This document shows positions 1 through 15,190 of a stretch of 64,000 nucleotides of DNA, piece by piece. This DNA is from Populus alba (lineage: Eukaryota; Streptophyta; Magnoliopsida; Malpighiales; Salicaceae), in contig NC_133284.1 of NCBI RefSeq assembly GCF_005239225.2, positions 30,738,339 to 30,802,338 on the forward strand, read 5' to 3'. The notes under the pieces were generated by a model that saw only the letters and a program-made list of their open reading frames with translations, made no database searches and had not been told where the DNA came from. The translations under genes and the position numbers were made by a program. Positions within the stretch are counted from its first letter, which is position 1, and each line of letters starts with the position of its first letter.

Positions 1-1394
1 TCATAACTTCTGCAGTCCAAGCCAAGCTCAACACCAGTGCAATAATGATCAAAGGAGTAAAGTAGAAATTCATGGCTCCAATCACGGCTAAAATCCAAAG
101 AGACATCCACAAGAATCCAACGCCAAGCATACAATAAGTGGGTTGGTTCAAATCACGGAATTTCGGAACCGGTTCCAGTGATTTGATCAGAATCTTGCTG
201 CAAAACCCAATTCTTGGAGTAACCCAACAGGCATACAAGCCATTGCCAATTGCAAAAGCAATAAGACAAACTCCAACACCATCCGTAGTAGCCCTTTGGA
301 AGCAAATTAAAAGAATTCCAGCTGATAACGACAGTAAAAAAGAGCTCCATAATATGAACTGAACCATGAATTTAGGCCATTTTCTAAATGCCTTTTGCCA
401 AACAAACGCAAGGGTAATGCTTAATAGAGATGCGGTTTCAACTTGTGGGAGGTAGAACTTCAATATCCTCCTCTCTTTTCTTTTCACACTATCCGAAGCT
501 TCTGTCAATCCTTGAATTCCCTTGAATATAAGAAAAGATACCAGTCCAACAGCGACAACCATGTGCAGGACAAACAGAAACAGAGATATTCTGTTTGTGT
601 ATCTTCTTGAATTCAATGTTGTTAGCGATGGCTGGTCAGAAGGAGGAAAAACCCAAAAAATATTTCAGACTAGTAACTTGTAAAATCAGTAAAGGCTTCG
701 ACTTTTTGCCAGAGAGAGAGAGAGAGAGAGAGAGTAAGGGAGCATATAACTTGACGATTGTTAAATTCACATAACTGAATTGAAAAACGATCAAGAATTT
801 ATGACACCTTTCTGGCTTTCTATAACCTATAAACATACTAAATGAAGTTCAAATTAATTGCCTTTTCAAAACAGTTTTGACTAACTGAAATAAAATTTGG
901 AAAATGTGTCTAGTAAGAAATCTTCAAAATCAACGACTTTGATCGCTAGTAAATTAAAAACGTAAACACCTTAAGAAAAATCAACTAAAAATCAAGACCT
1001 TAAAACAAAAGGAAAACGAAAAAGGAAAGAGAGCTGACGCCATCTTGTACACTAGTAATTTCCAAAGCAAGAAACTTACTTGTGGGGTTGGTGTAGACCG
1101 AGGCAGAGAAGTCTGAGAAGGAGAAGGAGTAGGCATTCTGGAAGAACCATTGATGACAATCCTCAAAGGATTTGTTGGGTTCAACCTCTGCATCATTGCT
1201 ACATGAGAATCTCCCAGCTGGTTAGGTAGATCATTATTGACACCAATATTACTGTTGTCTATCACCTTTTCTTTAGCACCCAACACTTGCCCTTTCTCCA
1301 CATCTTTCTCCTCTTTTTCCCTCTCATTTCCTTCCTCCCCCCCCTCATCTTCTTCTTCTTCCTCCTCTCTCCTTTCACCCTCTCTCTCTACCAC
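1..1394 (-). CDS. Choline transporter-like (CTL/PNS1, SLC44-type) membrane protein, 5' part
   Basis: Two exons are visible: 1394-1080 and 631 to beyond the left edge, so the 3' end is missing. About 315 residues can be read. Exon 1 encodes a very acidic Glu/Arg-rich N-terminus (residues 1-40), then a Ser/Thr/Pro-rich cytosolic stretch. It ends at a clean GTAAGT donor after a whole codon. Exon 2 opens with PSLTTLNSRRYTNRIS and continues through several hydrophobic segments (for example LFLFVLHMVVAVGLVSFLIF) without a stop to base 1. The motif YACWVTPRIGFC resembles the conserved loop of plant plasma-membrane choline transporter-like proteins. Family members are polytopic membrane proteins linked to choline or lipid transport; substrate here is inferred from family only. 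The start is the first in-frame ATG; no upstream alternative is seen. The intron (632-1079) carries an AG microsatellite. Confidence 0.8.
711..734. repeat. (AG)12 microsatellite
   Basis: Twelve uninterrupted AG units lie inside the intron of the CTL/PNS1-like gene. It is likely length-polymorphic, and no function is apparent. Confidence 0.95.
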
Positions 1395-3850
1395 CTAAAA
1401 AAATTTAAAGCTTGAAACTGTTAGTAACTCAAACAATACACTAATATTGGTGTTAATAAAACATAAAGATAAAGCGCAGATAATTCATGATCCTATCTTA
1501 CAGGTTCTGCAGCCCCCATAATGGTGGTGGTGGCTACGGTGGCTGTTATGGTGTGGAGATGTTATGCTTGCATAGAGATGTTGTTGGATTTTGTATGTAT
1601 GTAATATTTTGAAGTGACGGATATCCTTTTCATTTTTTTTAAAATTTTTTTATATAGTTTTGACAACATGCTTTTAATGCATTAACTCATAGTCTCTGAA
1701 TGTTGCAGAAACGACGCGCCTTTTTCTAAAGTGTAATACACGCACGAATGAGAGAGATCTTGCAGGGTGTGTGAACTCACAAGTGGAAGCTAACTTTTTA
1801 TATTTTATAAATTATAAACTTGATGGGTTATATTCAATTATTCATGGGTTATATTTTTAATTTATTATCATTTATAATATTAACTTAACTCGTTAAGCTA
1901 TCTCATTAATGAACAAAGCACGTGCAGAGAGGTTTCTCTATACTGCGTGTATACAGACACTATAAGGAAGAGATGATGTGATCGACGGCTTAGATTCTTC
2001 TGGAGAGTTGATGATGATAGCAAATGAAGGGTGGAAATTGACTTTGATGCAGGAAAAGAGACATGGTTCAAAATGATAAGAAGCCGTCCTTTTTTTAGAA
2101 AAAAAATGTTTTTTTAAAAATAAAAATATTATATTAAATTATTTTTTTAATATTGTCACATCATTAAATTTTAAAAAATAAAAAATATTATTTTAATATA
2201 TTTTAAAATAAAAAAACATTTTAAATAATAGTATGTGTGTGTGTATTGATGTTGTTGTTTTGTGTTGTGTAATGAAATTCACATATTATCATTTTTTTTT
2301 CTTCGGTTTGCTTGTTGTTAGTGCCGTTATTTACCGTTATTTTTTGCTAGCGGTGGCTTTACCTTTTATAAGCGATATAATATAATTTTAGTTCCTAGAT
2401 TATTAATTATTTACTGATTTTACTATATTATATAATATCGTTTATATACTATCATGATTATGTTTATAAATATTTTTCCCATCATGTTTGAACATTAATA
2501 ATAATAATAATAATAGATCATATATCTATACAAAAAAATATTTTATTTTTAACTATGTATTAATTTAATTTTTTTATTAATTGAAATTGAGTTTAGAAAA
2601 ATTTTATTTTGAAATTAAGATAAAAAGGTAATAATTTTTAAAAAATATGTGTATAATATAGTTTGTTTTCCTGGTGCACGTCGTGTTTACATTCTTAATT
2701 ATTCTCGATTTTTGTATTTAAAAATATAATCATGTCACTTGATGTTGTACTTCTATTAAAAAATAACTAATTGAAAAATAATAAATGATAAAGTAATATA
2801 TAATTCAACTCCTATATTACTATGAACTTTTGAATAATTTAAATGGCCTTGATATAGGTTGGTTCAGCATAAGAAATAGTTTTTTTAATTATTTTCTCTT
2901 ATATCTTCGTAGATATTATTCAACATAATACACTTTGAATTGCACTCATTTTAATATATAACAAAAGCTAAATGATATGAGAAAATCAATGTAAATCAAT
3001 AAATATTTATAATAATAGTTTTACTTTTAATTTTTTATATTTTCACGAAATTTTCTTTTAACTTTGTTTTTTTTTTTTTTCTAGTGAGCCGGTGGCCAAC
3101 GCCATTGAGAAGGTGCTTGTGACACTTTCTATTGGTCAAATCTAGTCATCCGCTGTCTCACTGAATCTGTAGTCGTGCTCTCTTTTACATTGTGTGATGC
3201 GTGTAGACAAATAATAGTTGGATTGCCGTTAATGATAAATTGTTTGTGTTTTTTTTTTTTTCTCTCTCTTGACAACTAAAGTGCACAATTATTCTATTTG
3301 TTATTGTTTGTCAAATCAAGTATGTTTGTCATACCCAAGTATTTAGGGTTTGGCATAGCTATTAGATTTAAGGCTAGACCACCACACCTTGGGTTTGACA
3401 TAGTTTGCCAGATTTGAGCGCCGGGATCCATGTTAGACCTGTGCTCGAGTTTGGCAACCATGTCAAACCCTAAAGCCTTGGGTCCGGCACTAACACCGAC
3501 CCATGCAACTTTAGTTTGATGCTCATGTTGATCTAATCAACTTTGGTCTGAGCAGGTGATGATTAAAATGATGAGATTTATATTTTTTATATATATAAAA
3601 AATATATTTAAATTATTCTTAAAATATTTTAAATAAAAATTCAAGCTCATAAATTATTCTTAAACAATAAAACATCACAAAAATTTAATTTAACATTTTA
3701 GATATCTTCCCATTAAAATAACTCATTTTTATATTTATAAACTTTGTATTTCTTCAACGGAAATTCTATCTTCTATCCTTTTTAATATAAAAGAGTAACA
3801 TAGGAATGACAATTAATGAGTTTAATGTGCACTAGAAGAGAGAATATAAG

Positions 3851-3874
3851 CTTCTTCTTCTTCTTCTTCTTCTT
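3851..3874. repeat. (CTT)8 microsatellite
   Basis: Eight perfect CTT units lie just 5' (on the plus strand) of a GC-richer island. It is simple sequence only. Confidence 0.95.
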
Positions 3875-4685
3875 AGAGTAATGAATGCTTCTTTAATCAA
3901 CAGTATTGAGAGGACCAGTTTCTGACAGGACATTAAAGAGGGCCGCGCCGTGGTCAAGAGAGAGGCCGACGACCCTCTCCTTTCTACTATCTGGCAAGAG
4001 AAAGAAGGGAATGATAGCTTTAACGTAAACTTGACAGACAGTTAAGCATCCAATATCATGCTTTATAGTGGCAATCGGGTGGTGTGTCGGTGTGGGTCTG
4101 CTTGAGATGGCATGGACGACTTGGATCCACCTCACTTTTTGTCCCATCTCTCTTTCTCAGAACAGTCGCAGTGGAAGATGACGACATAGCAACAACTGGC
4201 AAGCCGAGCCACCCTTTGCTTTTGTTCGGGGATTGCTGCTAGAAATTTCCCTTTTCTTCACACCGTCTCTCTGTTAATTTCCCGTTCTACACTCTTACTA
4301 CTACCCGAGAGGAGCTTGCTATGTACACGCCGGCGAAACACTTGCTTAAACAAGGGAGATAATATTCTCCCTCGGCTCCCATCCCCGTCGAGATTCTGAT
4401 CGGAATCCGTTACCTCTCACCCGGGAGGGAAGAATAGTGTTTGTATTGTTACAGCATTTTAAACCAATATTTTATTGCCATGGCAGTATTCTCCCAGCCC
4501 CTTGCAAAACCGAAACTCGGTTTCTTTTTTATAACCGAAACTTAATTGGATGAAAACACAGCATTTCTAAACAACCGAAATGTCTTTGTAATTTTATTTT
4601 TTTTAAAAGGGGTTCCATTGAACAACTCAAATAAATTGACCCCAAAAAGTTGAAAAGAAAAGTTTTCTTTTAGAAAAAATTACAC

Positions 4686-4733
4686 TTTATCTTGGTGGGC
4701 AAGCATGCGTTTATCTTAGTGGACAAGCATGGG
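4686..4733. repeat. 24-bp tandem duplication
   Basis: Two adjacent 24-bp units each begin TTTATCTT and contain CAAGCATG. They differ at three positions. This is an isolated minisatellite-like duplication with no coding context. Confidence 0.8.
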
Positions 4734-5474
4734 TTTAGAGGTTAGTAGGTAATTGCATATTTTTTTGCTCCAGTGTAATTACTAAAAGGCTCTTGAAGAA
4801 AAAACACAAATCCTCTTGGATTCAGAGGCTTTTCAGGCTTTATATATATATAATCGGTCAAAATGCCTCTTAAAAATAATCTCTATTAATAATAGAGGCA
4901 GGGGTACTTTCAGTTTTTCTTCATTGTTTCTTTGTAATTCCCAAATGAGGTCAGGTGTGATTGGGTAATTTCATAAATATAAACTAATATTTCAGGTGGA
5001 TTTTTTTATTTTTTTTAAAATACAATCACAGAGCTTGAGCATCATTTTTTTAAGCGGTAAAAAAATTATCCCAGCCCCCGGCGAAAAGCAGGCAATTTAT
5101 CTAGTGATAGACCAAATTAGAAGCAAGAGTACAGTCAGAACTGTCAATTTGGCAACATTTTCACCTGCATCTAATTATAAACTAAAGAGGCACCATGGTG
5201 GCACCACAGGCCTGAAAAGAACTTTAGATAGCCGCAACAAAAATAAAATTGTTTTAAATTGCAACCTAATCAATCGCTTGTATCTCAGTCAGGTAACTAC
5301 TTCTCATATTCAATCTTAATATGCAATCAAAACTGATTGGTATCAGACACAAGAACTGAAAAGCTACAGAAAAGAACCAGGAAGAATATGACCTCGCAGC
5401 ACAAGCAATTTAAAATATCAAAAAAGCTCAAAATATGTAATTCTCTATAGCATACATTTTGCACAGCATCGGGT

Positions 5475-7153
5475 TTACTTCTTTGCAGCACTAGCAGTTT
5501 CTGTGGGTGGTTTGACAATACTCAGCTGGCCACCTTCCTTGTTGGCAGCAGTAGCTGCTTTGATCTCATTGCAGTTGTTGATGAACTTGCTTAGCTCCTG
5601 GCCAGCATCATATAAGAAAGACAAGCAATAAGTGAAGCATAAGAAGATTCAAATACATCCAACAAAATGTCATCGTGCACGTAACCCAACACGCATAAAG
5701 TTACATAATACAGTGATGGCAATAGTCTTGATTCTCCTCATGCAACTGTAAGCCAAAACCAACTTGTACACATTTGAAGAGCAATAAAAGAATCTATTTT
5801 TACTGACTTGCTATAAAATAAGCAGGTAGAGGCTAACTTCAGCCTACTTGCCATGTTACAAACTTTGAGGTAATCTTATATGATCCAAGCTCATATGAAA
5901 ATCAAATCAAGTTGAATGATCGGCCATCCCCACCCTAGGGATCATGGAAATAACATACAACGGCCATTTCAATATTTCACAGTAGAATTTACTACTACAT
6001 CCAAGAGAAAATCCTTGATTAAATAATTTGAATTCTTCAGCACAAGGTATTTCACCATAGCAGAATGCAGGTTTCAAGGGTTAATAAGTCAGGATTTTTA
6101 GGAGCTTTACATGATTAAACTATCACATTAAGTGGCAGTTTGAATAAAGGGACATCTAAACAAAGGTTTCAATCCAAGTAATGGCCGTTTGAAATAAGAC
6201 TCCCATTTGCATTAAGTGGCTTTTATAAAGAAAGAACCCATAAAAAAAAAGAGGATCAGAAAGCTTTTACTCAAACAGTCAATGTCACAGAAATAGACAA
6301 ACAATCAAGATTTAGGATCACCCTTTTAGCAAACCAATAAAACCGAACAGAAAAGCTCTCAAGATAACAAAGACATTCCAAGGGAGAGACTGAGAAACAT
6401 TATAGATTGGACTTTCAAAAAACAATTCCCAAAACGTAAATTCTAGATATGTTAACTTAACTTGGTGAAAGAAAATAACAGATGAAAGGGATAAAAGACA
6501 AAGATGCAACAGACAACTGGCTTGGATTCTAAAAGAACAGTCGCATGGCACGATCTTAGTTAATCATATGGGAAATAATCATTCTTTACATCTAAGCAAC
6601 AATCAGAATCGGCAATAGGAAAAAACTAAATGCATAACATAATGAAAATTTTTCGACGGCTGCATGAAGGGAATAGCTAAGCCAGCCACGCTTACAACAC
6701 TGGAGAAGTTATAGCGTCAGCTCATACTCACCGCCCACTATGATAATCAGTAATTGACGCATAATTATCACCTAAAGAACCAAGTTTATCTTGGGTTTAC
6801 ACTCTTCAGCGAATCAAAGTGCATTTTACGAAGCAGGAAATTAGAAAAAAAAATTGCAAAGTAAAATTTATTATTTTTTACAAATATTAAGCGGTAATGT
6901 TTTTACAAAATTGAGAAATCATACCCTATCAGCATCCATCTCCTCTGTAACCTTTGATGGCTTTACAAATCTCTTCCCTGTGAAAAAACCAAAACTTACT
7001 AATTTATTTATTGAAACTAAGAAATAAATAGATAATAAAGATTGCGCGTAAGAAAGGCAGACCTTTGCGGATGTGAGGAGTTTTGCCATGTCGATTAGGA
7101 GGGACTGTTTTCCTCTTCTGTTGGCCTTTGAACAGACTGTTTTTCTGTGTCAT
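5475..7153 (-). CDS. Small conserved basic protein (88 aa), possible ribosome-biogenesis factor
   Basis: Three exons, 7153-7063, 6977-6925 and 5597-5475, join in frame into an 88-residue protein. The N-terminus is Lys/Arg-rich (MTQKNSLFKGQQKRK, then PPNRHGKTP). The middle contains GKRFVKPSKV and the C-terminal half is helical and less basic (ELSKFINNCNEIKAATAANK). The long second intron covers 5598-6924. I do not recognise a named family with certainty. The strong basic N-terminus and two telo-boxes immediately upstream of the ATG, a promoter motif typical of plant translation genes, suggest an RNA-binding or ribosome-assembly role. That is inference. The neighbouring eS8 gene on the same strand has the same promoter motif. 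All three exons end at consensus splice sites and no frame break is seen, so it looks functional. Confidence 0.75.
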
Positions 7154-7162
7154 CGCAAAAAT

Positions 7163-7207
7163 TAGGGTTTTTCACTTCCTGCTCCTCCCGTGGCTTTTTA
7201 GGGTTTT
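7163..7207 (-). promoter_or_regulatory. Two telo-boxes upstream of the small basic protein gene
   Basis: TAGGGTTT occurs at 7163-7170 and 7199-7206, which is AAACCCTA on the coding strand. They lie 10 and 46 bases upstream of the start codon. Telo-boxes near the start site are known from many plant ribosomal-protein and translation-factor genes, where they support expression in cycling cells. Confidence 0.65.
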
Positions 7208-8659
7208 ATTCCTTTGCCACATCTGTTGCAAAACCGACGTGTAGTTTAACCGGCCCTTTTCCTGAACAAAAATCAGATTTTTTCATGGAACTGTATTTTA
7301 AATATGAATTTAACTTGATAAAATATTAAATTAATATTTTATTTTAATGCTCTTTAATATTTTAATGTGATGAAGTTAAAATAAAAAAAATATTTTAATT
7401 GGTTTTTTATATAAAAAACACTTTTAAAAAATATTTTACATCAAAATAATAAACAAACATTTAATTTAGCTAGCTCAACAATAAATTTTCCATACTTTCT
7501 ATATCGCTTTTTCCTAAAAAATATATGAATCAATTATATATTAATAAATATTTATATTTATCTCATCATATTATAGCATGATCAAAAATTAAAATGTTTT
7601 AACAAATTAATAAGATATACATATAGTAATTTTTTAAAATAGTTGGCGAGATTCAAACATGAGGTCTGCAGATCTTAAGGTGAACAAGTGGTTTCTTTTT
7701 CCACCCAAACTAAATCATTTGAGAAATTTTTTCTTTGCTCGTGTTTCTACTCTTACAGTATCAAATTGAAGTTGTTCTTCTTTTGTTCCATTCATGCAGT
7801 TTGATATTTTGTTTACTCAGAGGTGTGATTATTTTTTGTTTAGTTTGATTTTTATTAAAATAAAATAATTAAATTGGTTTTTTTATAAAAAAATTAGAAT
7901 TGTTTCAAACTAACTAATTTCAATTCAATTCGGTTATTTTAAAATAAAAAACAGTTCAAACCAATTCAACTTGTTTTTTTTCTATTCTAGTTTGACCCAT
8001 GTTTTTAATTTTAACTTGATTTTTTTTCAATTTAACTCAGTTTTAAAACCAAAACGATCAGTTCTTTAAAATTTTTAATCAATTTAATCGAATTTTTTCA
8101 CTATTCAGATTTTTTTTTTATTTTTTTCTGTTCTCTTTTTACTCATCCATGCTGCTCATTCAACCACCACACAGCCTATGAACCTATAAAATAACCTCCA
8201 CTCTCGATGAAGGTCCAGCAACTGGAAAATATTCAACATTTGAGTGTGAATTGGAAAATAGCTTGTGCAGAAGAAATCTGAAAATAATGCATAAATTTTC
8301 GAGACAACTTGGAATCTCAGAGTACTTCACTTCGGCAAACTAACCCGAACACAATCGACAATGCTTCTTGATGGGATTTTGCATATGAATGATTCGGATC
8401 AATCTCGTGCAAGCGCAGGTATAACGACGACTAGTTACCCGGTCAGGAGTAGGATTCCGGCAAGAAGCCGGACATCATTCAACTCAACACACAACAATCT
8501 TAATGTAAGGTGCACGACACCAAATATTCTACTAAAAATTCAAATGACAGGTCTATAGCTTGAAGTTTAATTTCCCATCATAAGTTGCAAATCCAAAATG
8601 AAGTAAAATAAGGTGAAAATAGATAACTGATGTGAAAAGAAAATTCAAATAACAAAACT
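7208..8659. other. Intergenic AT-rich DNA with degenerate repeats
   Basis: No gene is supported. About 7320-7450 is an A/T-rich repeat arm. 7850-8110 is built of degenerate AATTCGGTT/AACCAATT-like units, as in decayed plant repeat elements. A SINE-like remnant sits at about 7640-7740. The stretch 8360-8560 contains a 65-codon ORF with no recognisable similarity. Confidence 0.55.
7640..7740 (-). repeat. Degenerate tRNA-derived SINE remnant
   Basis: On the minus strand this reads CTTAAGATCTGCA, then a B-box-like GTTTGAATC. That order and the shared CTTAAGATCTGCA block match the better preserved SINE at about 25.1 kb. Ends are not defined. Confidence 0.45.
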
Positions 8660-11451
<2,792 letters not shown>

Positions 11452-11554
11452 TTTTGCAGAGATAAGATTTTGAGGTTTCTCTGCACAGAGCTGCTGGTGC
11501 TACGGTTTGAGACGAGACGACTGGAAGAGACTGAGGCTTTGCTCCTAGAATATA

Positions 11555-11562
11555 AAACCCTA
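11555..11562 (-). promoter_or_regulatory. Telo-box in the eS8 promoter
   Basis: AAACCCTA on the plus strand (TAGGGTTT on the coding strand) lies about 104 bases upstream of the eS8 start codon. It sits next to a TTTATATTC run that could act as a TATA element. Such motifs are common in plant ribosomal-protein promoters. Confidence 0.5.
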
Positions 11563-12659
11563 GTTCCTTTAAATTACTAGCTTACCCTCGCTTTGCTCTA
11601 TAAACGACAGCGTCTTGAGTTGTTAAGATGTCAATTACATTAAAAATATAAAATTAATTTAATTTTACTTTCATGGTTAAAAATATTTTTTTACCTAAAA
11701 ATATATTCAAATAATATTTTTTCATTATTTAAAATTATTTTTTTAATATTTGTATCTAAATTATTCAAAAAAATTAAAAAAACTAATTTAAATATAAAAA
11801 AAACTAAAAACAGATTGACCCATAATAATAAATAGAGTCTAAATAAAAAACACTATGATTTTAAAGAAGTGATTTTTTTTATTTAAAATATTAGTACATT
11901 CTAAAACAGTAATTCTATCACAGTGAAACACTTACGTTTGATTTTAATTATTTAATTAAAAAGTTTTAATTATTTAATTATCACAATAGAAATTTGACAG
12001 GATAATGTGTAGAATGAGGACGAATTCTTATTCTACTCGCAGTAGATATAAACTATCTATGTAACATTTGCTCCTTTTTATTCTCAATCCACTTATGGAA
12101 AGTAGCTCAACTTGTTTTTTAAAATATTTTATATTTAAAAATTAAAAATTAATACTTTTTAATATGTTTTTTTTATGATTTTAATATATTATATTAAAAA
12201 TATATAAAAATATATTTATTTTAAATTAAAAAAATATTTTTAAAAAATAATCTTCAACGCATTCTTCGATGGAGAGTTTTTGTGCTGTAGTTGGACACTT
12301 GACCAATCTAGTTTAAAAAATAAAAAAATAAAAATATTATAAAATCACACCTCAAAGTGTTAACGTGTGAAAAAATAATAAATCTTCATCTATAAATAAC
12401 AATTTTGCAAGATTAAGACACTAAATAAAACAAAAAAAATATCACAAATTAAAGTTAAGAAAATCAAATCTTCCCATAAAAAAATGTGCTAGAACTGTAT
12501 TTTTTTTAAAATAGAGAAATGCTATATTGTGTCAAGTCAAATTAGAGCGTACTTGTCTATATGACAACGATTATGCTTTGAAGAAACCATAAAAAATGCT
12601 TATTGGTTAAAGTGGTAACCAATGTTTTTAAAACATGAAACTCATCATAAAAAGCACAG

Positions 12660-13320
12660 AAACACAGTTTGGAAAGAAGCAAGATGCATTTGATTTGTCA
12701 TTACTGTTTATTTTTGTTAAGTAAATAGTATTAGTGAATTAATTCACTTTGCACATTTGTTAACACGTAATAGTATTGTGATTTTATTCACTTGCACTGT
12801 TCACATAAACAATAAAAAATCTATTTTTTTTAAATGTGTTTTATTAAAAAAAATAAATTATTGTTTAATATTATTAAATAACACCACATAAATTAGAAGA
12901 TGATCGCATAATGACATAACATTTACATAATTTGATCGTATTCTCAAATTTGTTTCTAATGATATTTTATCTGATTTTATTGTATGCTCAAAAAAACTAT
13001 GAAAACTATAGTTCTTGTCGGATAAATTTCATACATGATGAAATTATAGATAGTTTAATGGAACAATAAATTTTTTTTATATAAATATTATTTATTTCAT
13101 AATATAATAGCAGTAGTTAAATCTATAATATTTAAATTAAAAACCATCAATATTAATATATATCACCAAACACATTAATTTTTTTTTTGTTCAACCTCAA
13201 TTTTAATCACAGTTTTAACTAAACATATATAAATATCAAATCAACCTCAACAAAAAGTGTTTTTTATAAAACAACTTTTTTCAAACCATAATCACAAAAA
13301 CTACCACAATATCTAACACC
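12660..13320. repeat. Decayed copy of the 61.3-kb inverted-repeat element
   Basis: Blocks shared in the same order with 61550-62240 include ATTAAATAACACCACATAAA (one change), GATGATCGCATAATGAC-like sequence, ACCAAACACATTAA and a terminal CAAACCATAATCACAAAA. The left terminus is not recognisable, so this copy is probably truncated or more diverged. Confidence 0.6.
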
Positions 13321-13374
13321 ACTAATTTGAAAATTTTTTATTTTTTAATTAACTTCAAATTAATATATTTTTAA

Positions 13375-13500
13375 TATTTTCAAATTATTTTGATGTGCTG
13401 ATCTCAAAAATAATTTTTTAAAATAAAAAAATATCATTAATATATATTTTAATATGAAAAATTATTTAAAAAATAACCGTAATTATACTGCTAAACCAGG
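13375..13500. repeat. Dispersed A/T-rich repeat, copy 1
   Basis: It contains TTTTGATGTGCTGAT, then AAAAATAATTTTTTAAAAT and AAAAAAATAT, the same core as at 33.1 kb and in altered form at 48.3 kb. It lies directly next to the decayed 12.7-13.3 kb element. Confidence 0.6.
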
Positions 13501-13950
13501 TAGAGCTTTACGAGCTTCTAATTTGAACTTGGACAAAATGGATAATAATAAAATGATTAAACTAGGTTAGGTTAGGTGACAGTAATTTGTATTCTCATGT
13601 TAACTTTCATTGCCATTATTTGTTATTGTTACTGGATCTGCAAATACAATTATTTTAGATTTTTTATTTTACTGAGATAAAAATTTTCTATTGAAATATA
13701 TATTGTTTGTTTTAACGAGTACAATTTTTTTAACTAAAATTATTTTTTATTAAGAAAATATTACATGATTGTAAAAGAAAGATAATAAAAAATTCAAAAT
13801 AGAAATATGTGTGATTAAAAACTAAAACAATTATAAATATAATAAAATTATGTTCAAAACATATTTAAAAATAAAAAAAACAATTTTAATTGAAAGATTT
13901 ATTATTAGTATTGTTATTTCAATATCATAATTGAAAAAAATTATTAAAAT

Positions 13951-13971
13951 TATATATATATATATATATAA
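13951..13971. repeat. (TA)n microsatellite
   Basis: About ten uninterrupted TA units lie in AT-rich intergenic DNA. Confidence 0.9.
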
Positions 13972-15190
13972 GAACATTATCAGAACTGAAAAGTAAGGGG
14001 AATTAGTAATTTTTTTCATGAGGGGCAAAATAAAATAAAAAAAGATATAGTAAAGGGCCAGGCCCATTAAAGAAAATACCACGACACCTTTGCTTGAACT
14101 TATAACTTTAAAATTGCCTTGAACGCTAACCACGGAAATAAAACACACCAATTAATATATTTGAATTAAAACAACGAACAAATATATTAAAATTGTTGTT
14201 AAAACGACTTTCAATTTTTTAGTTTTCAATATAATAACTAGCTACTCCATTGGTCGAATGAAATTTTTTTAATATAAAAAATCATAAAAAAAAAAAACCC
14301 AAAGACTCAAGTTATTGATTCAATTAATAATTTAAATAATATGATTAAAAAAATACAACAGTAAATGAACAAGCAAAAAATTAATAATAATAAGTTCAAT
14401 CAAGAAATTTAATTCCCAACCAATTTAATTTAAAAGGACGAAATTATGAAATAAAATCAATTTGAAAAACTTGTCAAGAAAAAAAAAGTAATAAAAAGAA
14501 CAAATATCAAATTTGAAAGAAAAAAAAATCATAGGAGAATGAAATTGAAGAAACAAAACAACCTAAAAAATGACCACAAACAGAATAACTAGCAATAAAA
14601 AGAATGAGAACTAAATTTAAAATATTAAAAAAATAAAAAGGAGGTTAAATTAATTTTTTTATACATATAATTTTTATAGCTTATTCAAAATAATAATAAT
14701 AAAAAAAAAAACATGGAGTAAACGTGAAGGTGAAATAGACTGCAAGAGCTCATCTGATTTTTTTTAAAGGACTAGTGTGAAATTCAAAGTGAGAAAAGAG
14801 GAAAAAAAACAATTATTGTTGCCAAGCCTGATGTATGTCAAGGGTACATCCCGTCTCATTGCATTGAGGATGCCCAAACCTCTTAAACACCGTCTCAAAA
14901 AGCAATATTTAGTGGTTGAACAACCCTACATGCACCACCCAAATGGCATGGGGGTTATCCACATCCGAACATATCAACAATTTTTTTTAAAATATATATT
15001 TTTATAAATGTAACTTATAATAATGCCCCTGAGTAACCTTGAAATTTACAATAAAACTAGTGTAAAATGAAAAAAAAAACCTTATGAGAATAATGTTGGT
15101 TTTGTTTTCAAAGACGTCAAAGTAATTATACTAATTTCAAAATTTAAAATACAAAAGATCTTACAAGAACCTGAAACATTGCTTACACTT

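Larger units (their letters stand above)
1395..5474. other. Intergenic region, AT-rich, no supported gene
   Basis: The first part is the upstream region of the CTL-like gene. It then becomes strongly AT-rich with T and A homopolymers and an AAT run near 2495-2513. A GC-richer stretch at about 3300-3540 repeats variants of GGGTTTGGCATAG in both orientations. Another GC-richer island at about 3890-4440 holds an 84-codon minus-strand ORF that I cannot assign. The rest is simple sequence with no convincing coding homology. Confidence 0.6.
11580..15190. other. AT-rich intergenic region with degenerate repeats
   Basis: No gene is supported. 12100-12260 and 13375-13500 are A/T-rich arms of the repeat family also seen at 33.1 and 48.3 kb. 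12660-13320 is a decayed relative of the 61.3-kb terminal-inverted-repeat element. The remainder (13500-15190) is mostly simple A/T sequence with a TA microsatellite; short ORFs in it show no recognisable domains. Confidence 0.6.

Noticed and set aside
3893..4147. 84-codon minus-strand ORF
   Set aside because: No domain recognised and no splice context. Kept only as a finding about base composition, not as a gene.
4996..5319. 107-codon plus-strand ORF
   Set aside because: A/T-rich composition with no conserved motif, lying in the 3' flank of an opposite-strand gene.
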